From Pseudomonas folii (GTDB taxonomy: Bacteria > Pseudomonadota > Gammaproteobacteria > Pseudomonadales > Pseudomonadaceae): DNA of 64,000 nt. The position numbers were made by a program, and so were the translations under genes. The notes under the pieces are model-generated. The model was not told the origin of the DNA. It was given only the letters and a program-made list of their open reading frames with translations, and ran no database searches. Within the stretch, counting starts at the first letter, position 1, and each line of letters starts with the position of its first letter. The DNA is taken from NCBI RefSeq assembly GCF_014357575.1, contig NZ_JACONW010000003.1:1-64000 (forward strand), given 5' to 3'. This document shows, in pieces, positions 1-9,054 of the stretch.

Positions 1-1003
1 GAGTCAGGTAGGAGGCAACTTGTTGGCGAGAAGGCTTGATGCGGTCATTCAGGTCTATCGTCTCGCGAACAAGTTCGCTCCTACCGATTGGTACCGAGTC
101 AGGTAGGAGGCAACTTGTTGGCGAGAAGGCCTGATGCGGTCATTCAGGTCAATCGTTTCGCGAACAAGTTCGCTCCTACCGATTGGCGCCGAGTCAGGTA
201 GGAGGCAACTTGTTGGCGAGAAGGCTTGATGCGGTCATTCAGGTCTATCGTCTCGCGAACAAGTTCGCTCCTACCGATTGGCACCGAGTCAGCTAGGAGG
301 CAACTTGTTGGCGAGAAGGCTTGATGCGGTCATTCAGGTCTATCGTCTCGCGAACAAGTTCGCTCCTACCGATTGGCGCCGAGTCAGGTAGGAGGCAACT
401 TGTTGGCGAGAAGGCTTGATGCGGTCATTCAGGTCTATCGTCTCGCGAACAAGTTCGCTCCTACCGATTGGCACCGAGTCAGGTAGGAGGCAACTTGTTG
501 GCGAGAAGGCTTGATGCGGTCATTCAGGTCTATCGTCTCGCGAACAAGTTCGCTCCTACCGATTGGCACCGAGTCAGGCAGGAGGCAACTTGTTGGCGAG
601 AAGGCTTGATGCGGTCATTCAGGTCTATCGTTTCGCGAACAAGTTCGCTCCTACCGATTGGCGCCGAGTCAGGTAGGAGGCAACTTGTTGGCGAGAAGGC
701 TTGATGCGGTCATTCAGGTCAATCGTTTCGCGAACAAGTTCGCTCCTACCCATTGGCGCCGAGTCAGGTAGGAGGCAACTTGTTGGCGAGAAGGCTTGAT
801 GCGGTCATTCAGGTCTATTGTCTCGCGAACAAGTTCGCTCCTACCGATTGGCGCCGAGTCAGGTAGGAGGCAACTTGTTGGCGAGAAGGCTTGATGCGGT
901 CATTCAGGTCTATCGTCTCGCGAACGAGTTCGCTCCTACCGATTGGCACCGAGTCAGGTAGGAGGCAACTTGTTGGCGAGAAGGCTTGATGCGGTCATTC
1001 AGG
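1..1003. repeat. Tandem array of a 95-bp REPIN-like unit (10 full copies plus a partial)
   Basis: Unit starts (gagtcagg...) recur exactly every 95 bp at 1, 96, 191, 286, 381, 476, 571, 666, 761, 856 and 951. The last unit breaks off near 1003, inside its inter-arm segment. Each unit contains a left arm beginning ggtaggaggcaacttgttgg and a right arm ending acaagttcgctcctacc, which are near-perfect inverted repeats around a central tgatgcggtcattcaggt segment. This is the architecture of a REP doublet (REPIN). Copies differ at only a few bases (for example tctatcg or tcaatcg, and ggcgcc or ggcacc at the unit junction). The array runs off the left edge of the window, so the copy number is a minimum. 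No coding sense is evident. Confidence 0.95.
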
Positions 1004-1029
1004 AAATGCGTTTCAAATTTAATGCCGCA

Positions 1030-1974
1030 TCACGACGTCTCGCGCGCCCGTTTACGCAGCAAATCAATGAAGTGCTGCAGCTCGCGACTGACCGGTTCGC
1101 CTTTACGGCGTAGCAAGCCGAACGGAGCCATCTGCGCATCCAGCGTGACCGGCAGCGCCTTGACCAGGCCCATCTTCAGATAGTCCCGCATGGCCGACTC
1201 CGACAGCACCATCAGGGCGTCGGTCAGTTGCACCAATTGCTGCATGGAATACACCGAACTGCACTCGATGATATCGGCCGGTATCGGCAGTTCAAGCTTC
1301 TGCAGCGCCTGCTCGATAGCGATGCGGGCCGGGCTGGTTTCGGGTTGCAGGATCCACGGCCAGTCCCTGACCAGTTCTGCCCATTCCAGTTTGCGCCGCC
1401 GGGCCAATGGATGCCCGCTGTGCACCACGGCAATCAGCCGCTCGTTGCCTAAGGGCTCGAACTCGTATTGCTCACGATCGGTGATGAGGTTGCGACGGGT
1501 GACCGCGATGTCGACACGGCCCTGTTCGAGCAACTGGACCACCTGATCGCTGGTATCGCCCATGATCCGGATGCGCAGTTGCGGATTAAGCCCTTTGATT
1601 TCGGCGACGGCGTTCATCACCAGATCCGGCGCCGCGCCCATGATGGTGCCAATGGACAAATACCCGTAACCACCCTGCTTGCGCACGGCAATATCGGCGG
1701 CGCAACGATCCAGACCACTCAATGCTGCCTCGGCAAAACGCAATAGCTCACGGCCCAACGCGGTCGGGCGCATGCCCCGTGGCAACCGCTCGAACAGCTC
1801 GCAGCCGAACATGTCTTCAATTTCCTGAAGCATGCGGGTTGCCGCCGGTTGAGACATGCTCATGCTCAATGACGCGCGGTGCAGATTGAGGCTGGAGCCG
1901 AGCACCACCAACATCTGCAGATGCTTGTAACGCAGTCGGCCAAACAGGTGGTGGGGAGACCGATCAACACTCAT
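1030..1974 (-). CDS. LysR-family transcriptional regulator of the rhamnonate locus
   Basis: This is a 314-aa LysR-type regulator. The N-terminal winged helix-turn-helix (about residues 17-76) contains the typical SQPAATRMLQEIE helix, followed by a periplasmic-binding-like effector domain. I chose the ATG at 1974 because a gaggg Shine-Dalgarno lies about 8 nt upstream. An upstream start at 2034 would add 20 residues not typical of the family. The gene is divergent from the transporter-dehydratase-aldolase-dehydrogenase operon at 2249-7047, so it most likely controls that operon in response to L-rhamnonate or a downstream intermediate (inference). In E. coli the equivalent cluster uses an IclR-type regulator instead. 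The 3' end abuts the REPIN array. Confidence 0.9.
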   Translation of the reverse strand: MSVDRSPHHLFGRLRYKHLQMLVVLGSSLNLHRASLSMSMSQPAATRMLQEIEDMFGCELFERLPRGMRPTALGRELLRFAEAALSGLDRCAADIAVRKQGGYGYLSIGTIMGAAPDLVMNAVAEIKGLNPQLRIRIMGDTSDQVVQLLEQGRVDIAVTRRNLITDREQYEFEPLGNERLIAVVHSGHPLARRRKLEWAELVRDWPWILQPETSPARIAIEQALQKLELPIPADIIECSSVYSMQQLVQLTDALMVLSESAMRDYLKMGLVKALPVTLDAQMAPFGLLRRKGEPVSRELQHFIDLLRKRARETS

Positions 1975-1987
1975 GCAGCCCTCAGCA

Positions 1988-2010
1988 ATCGATAACTTTA
2001 AGGTATCGAC
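1988..2010. promoter_or_regulatory. Candidate LysR operator in the divergent intergenic region
   Basis: The dyad CGATA-N9-TATCG (1990-2008) lies just upstream of the LysR start, in the 274-bp region shared with the transporter operon. The spacing resembles LysR-type T-N11-A boxes. No footprint data; assigned from symmetry and position only. Confidence 0.4.
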
Positions 2011-2096
2011 TATAAGCTTAATTCGATTAGTCACGCATCCCAGTCAAGCAGTAGAGTCCTCAGCACAAGAAAACAACACCCACCGAGGTGAATACA

Positions 2097-2180
2097 ATGA
2101 AACGCTCTGCTGCCCTCTTTTTGCCCCTCGCTTACAGCCGTCTCGCTCCGCAAGCCAGCTCTTCACCTGCATGCTGTTGA
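2097..2180 (+). CDS. Possible short leader ORF or decayed signal-peptide remnant
   Basis: A 27-codon ORF begins MKRSAALFLPLAYSRLAP and ends in two Cys codons. It has a plausible gaggtg Shine-Dalgarno 7 nt upstream and lies 69 bp before the transporter gene. The N-terminus (two positive residues, then a hydrophobic run) looks like a signal peptide whose gene has been lost. It could equally be a chance ORF in a 5' leader. No family recognised. Confidence 0.25.
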   Translation: MKRSAALFLPLAYSRLAPQASSSPACC

Positions 2181-2248
2181 GGCACAACGCGCCCCTTCAC
2201 CTGCTTTGAAAATTTACGCAGTCAAATAATTCCAAAAAGGAAACTGAC

Positions 2249-3547
2249 GTGAACACTCTACCCGCGACTTTACTGCGCAAGGTCTCCTGGCGGCTGCTGC
2301 CGTTTCTGTTGCTGATGTACATCATGGCGTTTCTTGATCGTGCCAACGTCGGTTTTGCCAAGCAGGCATTCCAGGCGGACACCGGCATCAGCGATGCCGC
2401 CTTTGCGTTTGGTGCAGGCGTTTTCTTCGCCGGTTACGCGTTGCTGGAAGTGCCCAGCAACCTGATCATGCACAAGGTCGGCGCTCGCCTCTGGATGTGC
2501 CGGATCATGGTGACCTGGGGTCTTGTCTCCGCCGCCATGATGTTCGCTCACAACGAAACCACGTTCTACATCCTGCGCTTTCTACTCGGCGTGGCTGAGG
2601 CCGGTTTCTTTCCGGGCGTGATTCTGTACCTCACCTACTGGTTCCCCAGTGCATCACGGGGCAAGGCCATGGGTTTCTTCTATTTCGGTGCACCACTGGC
2701 CTTTATCTTCGGCAGCCCGTTGTCTGGCTTGTTGCTTGAACTGGACGGTTTCATGGGCACCCACGGCTGGCAGTGGCTGTTCGCGGTCGAAGGATTGATG
2801 GCCAGCGTGGTCGGTGTCTGGGCCTATTTCTATCTCGACAACCGCCCTGCTGACGCCAAATGGCTTACCCCTCAAGAACGCAGCCAGCTACAAGCCGTGC
2901 TGGATGCCGAGGACAGCCAAAAGCAGTCCCATGGCAGCCTGCTGAAAATCCTTTGTCAGCCTGCGGTCCTGTATTTGTGCCTGATCTATCTGCTGATTCA
3001 GGCCAGCGTTTACGGCGTGGTGTTCTACCTGCCGAGCCAGGTTGCAGGCTTGCTGGGCACCAAGGTCGGCTTGATGGTTGGTCTGGTCAGCGCCGTTCCA
3101 TGGATATGTGCCTTGCTGGCCGCGTGGAAAATCCCCGGCATTGCCGATCGTACCGGCCAGCGCCGTACGGTTGCCGCGTTGACTCTCGTGGTTTCGGGAC
3201 TGGGAATCGCTGCCTCGGTGACCTTCTCCAGTCCGCTGCTCGGCATCCTCGCCCTGTGCTTCGCCGCCTCGGGTTTCATCGCGGTACAGCCGGTGTTCTG
3301 GACGTTCCCCGGTAGCTTCCTGGCAGGTGCCGCCGCAGCCGGTGCCATCGCGCTGATCAACTCTTTCGGCGCACTGGGCGGGTTCATTGCGCCCATCCTG
3401 AAGAACTGGGCGGAAGCCTCCTTCCACTCTCCGGCAGCAGGCTTGTACGTGCTGGCCTTTACCACACTCATTGCAGCAGCCCTGATCATGGGCATTCGCC
3501 CGCCAAGTCAGGCTGTCCCTCGTAAGCAACCGACCTTTCAAGTCTGA
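2249..3547 (+). CDS. MFS transporter, probable L-rhamnonate/sugar-acid importer (RhmT-like)
   Basis: A 432-aa, 12-helix major facilitator protein of the anion:cation symporter subgroup. This subgroup imports hexonates and similar sugar acids with protons. The sequence shows the subgroup hallmark [10 protein letters not shown] near residue 29 in helix 1 and a long central loop. The start is GTG, with an aaaagg Shine-Dalgarno about 9 nt upstream; the next Met lies inside helix 1. It is the first gene of the operon, and the dehydratase follows 17 bp downstream. Substrate is inferred from its neighbours (rhmD, rhmA, aldA), which mirrors E. coli rhmT (yfaV). Confidence 0.85.
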   Translation: MNTLPATLLRKVSWRLLPFLLLMYIMAFLDRANVGFAKQAFQADTGISDAAFAFGAGVFFAGYALLEVPSNLIMHKVGARLWMCRIMVTWGLVSAAMMFAHNETTFYILRFLLGVAEAGFFPGVILYLTYWFPSASRGKAMGFFYFGAPLAFIFGSPLSGLLLELDGFMGTHGWQWLFAVEGLMASVVGVWAYFYLDNRPADAKWLTPQERSQLQAVLDAEDSQKQSHGSLLKILCQPAVLYLCLIYLLIQASVYGVVFYLPSQVAGLLGTKVGLMVGLVSAVPWICALLAAWKIPGIADRTGQRRTVAALTLVVSGLGIAASVTFSSPLLGILALCFAASGFIAVQPVFWTFPGSFLAGAAAAGAIALINSFGALGGFIAPILKNWAEASFHSPAAGLYVLAFTTLIAAALIMGIRPPSQAVPRKQPTFQV

Positions 3548-3564
3548 CCAGGAGGAATTACATC

Positions 3565-4749
3565 ATGGCCATTCCAACCATCAAACATGTTCGCGCCTTT
3601 GTCCTGCGCGGCGGTGGCGCTGACTATCACGATCAGGGCGACGGTCACTGGATCGACGACCACATTGCTACACCGATGAGCAAATACCCGGAGTACCGTC
3701 AGAGCCGTCGCAGTTTTGGTATCAATGTTCTCGGTACTCTCGTTGTTGAGGTCGAGGACTCGGAAGGCAATATCGGTTTTGCCGTGACCACTGGCGGCGA
3801 ACCGGCGGCCTATATCGTCGAGAAACACCTGGCGCGTTTTGTCGAAGGCGCGAAGGTCACTGACATCGAGCGTATCTGGGATCAGATGTACTTCTCCTCC
3901 CAGTATTACGGGCGCAAAGGCTTGGTGATCAACACGATTTCCGGCATTGACCTGGCGCTCTGGGACTTGCTGGGTAAGGTGCGCAAAGAACCCGTGCACC
4001 AGTTGCTCGGCGGTGCAGTGCGTGACGAACTACAGTTCTATGCCACCGGCGCCCGCCCGGACCTTGCGCAAAAGATGGGTTTTATCGGCGGCAAGCTGCC
4101 CCTGCATCACGGCCCGGCCGAGGGCGAAGAAGGCCTGCGCAAAAATCTCGAGGCGCTGGCCGTCATGCGTGAACGCGTCGGCAAAGACTTCTGGCTGATG
4201 CTCGATTGCTGGATGAGCCTGGACCTCAACTACGCTACACGTCTGGCTCAGGGTGCCCACGAGTTTGGTCTGAAATGGATCGAAGAAGCCCTGTCACCTG
4301 ACGATTACTGGGGCTACGCCGCGCTCAAAAAAGCTGTTCCACCCGGCATGCTGGTCACCACCGGCGAACATGAAGCAACACGCTGGGGCTTCCGGATGCT
4401 GCTGGAAATGGGTTGCTGCGACATCATTCAGCCAGACGTTGGCTGGTGTGGTGGTATCACTGAGCTGATCAAGATTTCGGCACTGGCCGACGCTCACAGC
4501 GCGATGGTCGTACCCCACGGCTCGTCCGTTTACAGCTATCACTTTGTTGCCACCCGCACCAACAGTCCGTTCGCCGAATTCCTGATGATGGCGCCCAAAG
4601 CGGATGAAGTTGTGCCTATGTTTCACCCGCAACTGCTGGGCGAACCGGTACCGGAAAACGGTCGCATGCGGATTTCGAAGCTCGACCAACCAGGCTTTGG
4701 CGTCACGCTGAACCCTGAATGCCAACTGCACCGCCCTTACCAGCACTGA
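3565..4749 (+). CDS. rhmD: L-rhamnonate dehydratase
   Basis: A 394-aa enolase-superfamily enzyme that dehydrates L-rhamnonate to 2-keto-3-deoxy-L-rhamnonate in the cytoplasm. I recognise close similarity to E. coli RhmD along its length, including the shared N-terminal block [14 protein letters not shown]. Expected Mg2+ ligands are Asp214 (LMLDCW), Glu240 (WIEE) and Glu268 (TTGEHE). The His318-Asp291 dyad (PHGSSVYS and QPDVGWCGG) is intact. The Shine-Dalgarno aggagg lies 9 nt before the ATG. The gene sits between the transporter and the aldolase. Length matches the family. Confidence 0.95.
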   Translation: MAIPTIKHVRAFVLRGGGADYHDQGDGHWIDDHIATPMSKYPEYRQSRRSFGINVLGTLVVEVEDSEGNIGFAVTTGGEPAAYIVEKHLARFVEGAKVTDIERIWDQMYFSSQYYGRKGLVINTISGIDLALWDLLGKVRKEPVHQLLGGAVRDELQFYATGARPDLAQKMGFIGGKLPLHHGPAEGEEGLRKNLEALAVMRERVGKDFWLMLDCWMSLDLNYATRLAQGAHEFGLKWIEEALSPDDYWGYAALKKAVPPGMLVTTGEHEATRWGFRMLLEMGCCDIIQPDVGWCGGITELIKISALADAHSAMVVPHGSSVYSYHFVATRTNSPFAEFLMMAPKADEVVPMFHPQLLGEPVPENGRMRISKLDQPGFGVTLNPECQLHRPYQH

Positions 4750-4794
4750 ATCAGTTAACCCTGGATGTCGGGTTTGGCTCGACAGGAGTCCACG

Positions 4795-5595
4795 ATGAAA
4801 ATGCCACGCAACGGCTTCAAGGCTGCCTTGGCCAAAGGTGAGCCGCAATACGGTATCTGGGCAGGATTTGCCACGGGATACGGCGCTGAAATCACCGCCA
4901 GCTTCGGCTATGACTGGATGCTGATCGACGGTGAGCACGCGCCCAATACCGTGCCTTCGATACTTGCCCAATTACAGGCAGTCGCGCCCTACTCCACAGC
5001 GCCCATCGTGCGTGCCGTCAGTCACGACCCGGTGCTGATCAAACAGTTGCTGGATATCGGCACCCAGACCCTGATGATCCCCATGGTCGAAACCGCTGAG
5101 CAGGCCCGTGCTCTGGTGCAAGCCACCCGTTATCCGCCCCATGGCATTCGTGGCGTCGGAGGCGGTTTGACCCGTGCTACTCGCTGGGATGGCGTGCCGG
5201 ACTACATCAATACGGCCCATGAAGAGCTTTGTCTGATCGTGCAGGTCGAGTCGCGAGCAGGCGTCGATAACGTCGCTGAAATCGCTGCAGTGGAAGGCGT
5301 AGATGCGGTGTTCATCGGCCCCGCTGACCTGTCCACCGGGCTAGGCCATATCGGCAATCCATCACACCCCGAAGTACAGGAAAAAATCCGCCATGCCATT
5401 GATGCCACCCTCGCCGCCGGCAAGGTCAGTGGGATTCTGGCTCCGGCCGAAGAGGATGCCCGCCGCTATCAGAGCTGGGGCTGTCAGTTCATCGCAGTGG
5501 CTATCGACATCAGCCTGATGCGCCAGGCCGCACTCAGCAATCTGGCGCGCTATCGCGACACCTCCGAACAACGCCCGGCCTCACGCACCTATTGA
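4795..5595 (+). CDS. rhmA: 2-keto-3-deoxy-L-rhamnonate aldolase (HpcH/HpaI family)
   Basis: A 266-aa class II aldolase that cleaves 2-keto-3-deoxy-L-rhamnonate to pyruvate and L-lactaldehyde. Family residues are visible: Glu47-His48 in IDGEHAP, Arg73, and the metal ligands Glu152 (QVESRAG) and Asp178 (FIGPADLS). The ATG at 4795 has an aggag Shine-Dalgarno 7 nt upstream. A longer in-frame start at 4765 lacks one and adds ten untypical residues. HpaI-like aldolases are promiscuous, so the rhamnonate assignment rests on the neighbouring rhmD and aldA. Confidence 0.92.
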   Translation: MKMPRNGFKAALAKGEPQYGIWAGFATGYGAEITASFGYDWMLIDGEHAPNTVPSILAQLQAVAPYSTAPIVRAVSHDPVLIKQLLDIGTQTLMIPMVETAEQARALVQATRYPPHGIRGVGGGLTRATRWDGVPDYINTAHEELCLIVQVESRAGVDNVAEIAAVEGVDAVFIGPADLSTGLGHIGNPSHPEVQEKIRHAIDATLAAGKVSGILAPAEEDARRYQSWGCQFIAVAIDISLMRQAALSNLARYRDTSEQRPASRTY

Positions 5596-5613
5596 TTGCA
5601 AAGGAGCCCGAAC

Positions 5614-7047
5614 ATGTCTTCAGTACCGGTTTACGAAAACTATATAAACGGCGAATTCGTCCAGAGTGCCGAGCACTTTGACGTGCTCAACCCGGCAACT
5701 GGCGCCGTGCTTGCCAGAGTCCCGGCCTCGGATGCCGACCAAGTGGATCATGCGCTGGCCGCGGCACGCTCGGCCCAGTCCGCATGGGCAAAACGTCCGG
5801 CCAACGAGCGCGCAGGTTATCTGCGCAAGATCGCCAGCAAACTGCGTGAAAACGTCGCCCACCTCGCCCGCACTATTACCCTGGAGCAAGGCAAGATCTA
5901 TGGGTTGGCCGAAGTGGAGGTCAACTTTACCGCGGACTACCTCGACTATATGGCCGAGTGGGCACGGCGCATTGAAGGTGAAATCATCACCAGTGATCGT
6001 CCTGGCGAGAACATCTTCATGTTTCGCAAACCGCTGGGCGTCGTAGCGGGCATCTTGCCGTGGAACTTCCCGTTTTTCCTGATCGCCCGCAAGATGGCTC
6101 CCGCATTGGTTACGGGCAATACCATCGTGATCAAGCCAAGCGAAGAAACACCCAACAACTGCTTTGAGTTTGCCCGTCTTGTCGCGGAAACCGACCTCCC
6201 TGCGGGCGTGTTCAACGTGGTCTGCGGCGATGGCCGAGTCGGAGCGGCACTGACCTCACATCAGCAAGTGGACATGATCAGCTTCACCGGCAGCGTCGAA
6301 ACCGGCGCACGAATCATGAGCGCCGCGGCCCCCAACATCACCAAACTCAACCTTGAGCTGGGCGGCAAAGCCCCCGCCATCGTCCTGGCCGATGCCGATC
6401 TGGAACTGGCCGTCAAAGCCATTCGCGACTCGCGGATCATCAACACCGGCCAAGTGTGCAACTGCGCTGAGCGGGTGTACGTTGAGCGCGGTGTTGCTGA
6501 TGAATTCATCGACCGGATCAGCGCCGCCATGGCCGCGACGCTTTACGGCGATCCAATGGCCGACAGCTCGGTAGAAATGGGCCCGCTGATCAACCGACAA
6601 GGCCTGGAAAGCGTCGCCGCCAAAGTCAAAAAAGCCCAGGCACAAGGCGCCAACCTGATCACTGGCGGCAACATCGCCGATCTCGGCCAGGGCTTCCACT
6701 TCCAGCCAACGGTACTGACCGGCTGCAGCGCCAACATGGAGATCATGCGCAAAGAGATATTCGGCCCGGTGCTGCCCATCCAGATTGTCGACGATCTTGA
6801 TGAAGCCATCGCCCTGGCCAATGACTGCGAATACGGCCTGACGTCATCGCTGTATACCCGGGACCTGAGCAAAGCCATGTACGCCATCCGCGAAATCGAC
6901 TTCGGTGAAACCTATATCAATCGAGAGAACTTCGAGGCCATGCAGGGCTTCCATGCCGGCGTCAGAAAGTCCGGCGTGGGCGGTGCCGATGGCAAGCATG
7001 GCTTGTATGAATACACCCATACCCATGTTGTCTATCTCCAGGCTTGA
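5614..7047 (+). CDS. aldA: Lactaldehyde dehydrogenase (aldehyde dehydrogenase A)
   Basis: A 477-aa NAD-dependent aldehyde dehydrogenase that would oxidise L-lactaldehyde from the aldolase step to L-lactate. It closely resembles E. coli AldA, including FTADYLDYMAEWARR, the C-terminal YINRENFEAMQGFHAG block and a terminal VVYLQ. Catalytic residues are present: Asn151 (LPWNFPFF), Glu249 (LELGGKAP) and nucleophile Cys284 (GQVCNCAERVY). The ATG at 5614 follows an aaggag Shine-Dalgarno; an upstream start at 5596 adds six residues. It is the last gene of the operon. No clear intrinsic terminator follows it. Confidence 0.95.
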   Translation: MSSVPVYENYINGEFVQSAEHFDVLNPATGAVLARVPASDADQVDHALAAARSAQSAWAKRPANERAGYLRKIASKLRENVAHLARTITLEQGKIYGLAEVEVNFTADYLDYMAEWARRIEGEIITSDRPGENIFMFRKPLGVVAGILPWNFPFFLIARKMAPALVTGNTIVIKPSEETPNNCFEFARLVAETDLPAGVFNVVCGDGRVGAALTSHQQVDMISFTGSVETGARIMSAAAPNITKLNLELGGKAPAIVLADADLELAVKAIRDSRIINTGQVCNCAERVYVERGVADEFIDRISAAMAATLYGDPMADSSVEMGPLINRQGLESVAAKVKKAQAQGANLITGGNIADLGQGFHFQPTVLTGCSANMEIMRKEIFGPVLPIQIVDDLDEAIALANDCEYGLTSSLYTRDLSKAMYAIREIDFGETYINRENFEAMQGFHAGVRKSGVGGADGKHGLYEYTHTHVVYLQA

Positions 7048-7120
7048 AGGTCTTTTGGGGCTTGCTCATAAGGCTTAGCAGCCCCCGCTTTACCCTCTGA
7101 GGCAGCCTGTAAAGCGCCCT

Positions 7121-7981
7121 CTAACGGTAATGTTGGCGAATCGCCTCCCCCATTTCCAACGCACCGCGACTCGCATTCGGCGAGACGTAAAGCTCGATTG
7201 CGAACTCTGGCAGCATGGGCAATCCGGACTCTACTCCAATCTCCTCAAGGCCATCGGGCACCAGCGAGCGTAGCCACGGTGTCAGGGCCAGACCGCTGCG
7301 AACAGTTGATAACGTGGTGTCGACCGAAGCATTTTCGAATACAACGCGCCAACTGATGTGCGATTCCATCAGCAATGCAAACACGGTTTTTCGAAACGTA
7401 CAGGTTGGCGTCACGAAGCATAACGGTAAAGGCCGTTGGCACAGCAACTCATCCGAGGTGCTCAACCATACCAATGGGTCTATATAAAGCCGCTCCCCGA
7501 CACCTTCGCTTGCAGGACACTGACGCAAAGTAAGGTCAACAAGGCCCTTCGCGAAATCATTCATCAGATCGATGGACGAGCCCGTCACGATTGTGACCTC
7601 TACGTCCGGATGGCTATGGGCGTAGCTTTTGAGGATGGGTGCAAAATGCGCCCCGGCCATGTCGTAAGGCACACCAACCCGCACGCTTCGGGTGCCGACC
7701 ATCCCGGTCATGTCCAGGTATAGGCTGTCGCTGTGATCAAGTAGGCGCCTGGCTTTGGGCAGAAAGTCTGTCCCTCGTTCTGTTAGTTGTGTTCCACCAG
7801 GATCACGCACCAGCAACGTGCAATTGAAAAAGCTCTCAAGGCGTTTGATCTGCTGGCTGATCCCGCCTTGGGTAAGGTGCAGTTGTCGCGCTGCTGCGCT
7901 GATGCTGCCTGTATCGGCAACTACAACAAACGTACGGATCAGAGTGAGATCGATAGTGCGAAGTCTGGACATGGGGGCCAT
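7121..7981 (-). CDS. LysR-family transcriptional regulator
   Basis: A LysR-type regulator of 286 aa from the ATG at 7981 (alternatives at 7972 and 8011; no start has a strong Shine-Dalgarno). The N-terminal helix-turn-helix spans about residues 10-68 (ADTGSISAAARQLHLTQGG), followed by the effector domain. It is divergent from the small cupin gene at 8071 with an 89-bp shared intergenic region. The cupin is therefore its most likely target (inference). It converges on aldA, and nothing links it to rhamnonate metabolism. Confidence 0.88.
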   Translation of the reverse strand: MAPMSRLRTIDLTLIRTFVVVADTGSISAAARQLHLTQGGISQQIKRLESFFNCTLLVRDPGGTQLTERGTDFLPKARRLLDHSDSLYLDMTGMVGTRSVRVGVPYDMAGAHFAPILKSYAHSHPDVEVTIVTGSSIDLMNDFAKGLVDLTLRQCPASEGVGERLYIDPLVWLSTSDELLCQRPLPLCFVTPTCTFRKTVFALLMESHISWRVVFENASVDTTLSTVRSGLALTPWLRSLVPDGLEEIGVESGLPMLPEFAIELYVSPNASRGALEMGEAIRQHYR

Positions 7982-8070
7982 TACAAAAATTAATGCCCCC
8001 ATTATAAACATTCGATATGGCCAGTCATCTCACCGACGTAAATTGACGCTCCCTCACCGGAGTCAGAACC

Positions 8071-8463
8071 ATGATCCCAAGCGGTAATACCATCAACATC
8101 GAATCAGCCCTGGCCCAAGTCAGCGACTACTGGTCTCCGCAGGTCATCGGCCAGGTTAACGACCAGTACATCAAGGTTGCGAAGCTGAAAGGCGAATTGA
8201 TGTGGCATGCCCATGCAGACGAAGACGAGATGTTCATGGTGGTCTATGGGACCCTGAAAATTCAGCTGGAGGACCGCGACGTCATCCTCGGGCCGGGTGA
8301 GTTCTGCATCATCCCCAAGCAGGTCAGGCATAACCCAGTGGCTGAAGATGAGTGCGGAATCATGCTGATTGAAACGGTCACGACACGGCATACAGGTGAT
8401 GAAATCAGCGCCAGAACCGTACCCATCGAAAGGCAGTTGAAGCAGGATTATTCAGGTACATGA
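8071..8463 (+). CDS. Small single-domain cupin protein
   Basis: A 130-aa cupin_2 barrel. Motif 1 is WHAHADEDEMFMVVYG (His/His/Glu metal ligands, residues about 47-58). Motif 2 is PGEFCIIPKQVRHNP, with the fourth ligand His near residue 91. A ggag Shine-Dalgarno precedes the ATG. Such proteins act as metal-dependent isomerases, dioxygenases or sugar-binding sensors; the sequence does not say which. It is transcribed away from the LysR gene at 7121-7981. Confidence 0.85.
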   Translation: MIPSGNTINIESALAQVSDYWSPQVIGQVNDQYIKVAKLKGELMWHAHADEDEMFMVVYGTLKIQLEDRDVILGPGEFCIIPKQVRHNPVAEDECGIMLIETVTTRHTGDEISARTVPIERQLKQDYSGT

Positions 8464-8645
8464 TCACTAACTCTCGGTGCTCGCGCGCTCCTGCAGGTCA
8501 CGTGTTCGTTACGTGACAGTAAGGTGTGAAAGACACCGTATCTGCGTTTCAAGTGAAAGCAGCCATCGCCATACCGGCGAATCAGGTCATCAACAGTCGC
8601 GCCGGATTACATAGTTTGTGAAATAAGATCAAGCATGATTATATC

Positions 8646-8663
8646 TGGATATTCGAATCTCCA
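8646..8663. promoter_or_regulatory. Candidate ArsR operator
   Basis: The 18-bp near-perfect palindrome TGGATATTCGAATCTCCA (two mismatched positions) is centred on TTCGAA. It lies 18 bp upstream of the arsR ATG, where an ArsR dimer would block transcription of its own operon. The rest of the 217-bp region upstream (8464-8645) contains only a partial REP-like cgcgctcctgcaggt motif. Confidence 0.6.
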
Positions 8664-8680
8664 AATAAGCATTGATCACT

Positions 8681-9031
8681 ATGAATATTGCGCCTCACAC
8701 ACTCTTCAAATGCCTGGGAGACGAAACCCGCGCCCGGATCATGCTCATGCTTTGCGCAGAAGGTGAGCTCTGTGTGTGCGAGTTGATCTGGGCGCTGGAC
8801 GACAACCAATCGAAAGTTTCCCGCCACCTCGCACAACTACGCGCCTGTGGATTACTGGCAGATCGCAGGCAAGGTCAGTGGGTTTACTACCGGCTGCATC
8901 CGGAGCTTGAGCGGTGGGCACTGGATGTTTTGAAAGTGACAACAGAGGCGCACCCGGGTTGGGTTCAAGACCATCAGGGACGGCTGGCGTCCATGGAAGG
9001 CAGGCCCGTGCGCACCGCTTCCTGCTGCTGA
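8681..9031 (+). CDS. arsR: ArsR/SmtB-family arsenite-responsive repressor
   Basis: A 116-aa winged-helix repressor. A Cys-Val-Cys motif (ELCVCEL, about residues 31-33) in the DNA-binding domain is the classical arsenite sensor site. The recognition helix DDNQSKVSRHLAQLR follows. The ATG at 8681 fits family length; an in-frame TTG three codons upstream is possible. The Shine-Dalgarno is weak. It is the first gene of arsRBCH and is expected to autorepress the operon until As(III) or Sb(III) binds. Confidence 0.95.
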   Translation: MNIAPHTLFKCLGDETRARIMLMLCAEGELCVCELIWALDDNQSKVSRHLAQLRACGLLADRRQGQWVYYRLHPELERWALDVLKVTTEAHPGWVQDHQGRLASMEGRPVRTASCC

Positions 9032-9054
9032 CCCTCTGATCTGGAACGAAACCA

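Noticed and set aside
468..704. 78-aa ORF inside the repeat array
   Set aside because: It is an open frame created by the repeat period (its protein is internally repeated) with no translation signal.
1..1003. CRISPR-like periodicity
   Set aside because: Units are contiguous with no variable spacers; the 95-bp unit is itself palindromic and repeats without unique sequence.
2888..3541. 217-codon antisense ORF opposite the MFS transporter
   Set aside because: Low-complexity Gln/Gly/Arg composition and full overlap with a clear transporter gene.
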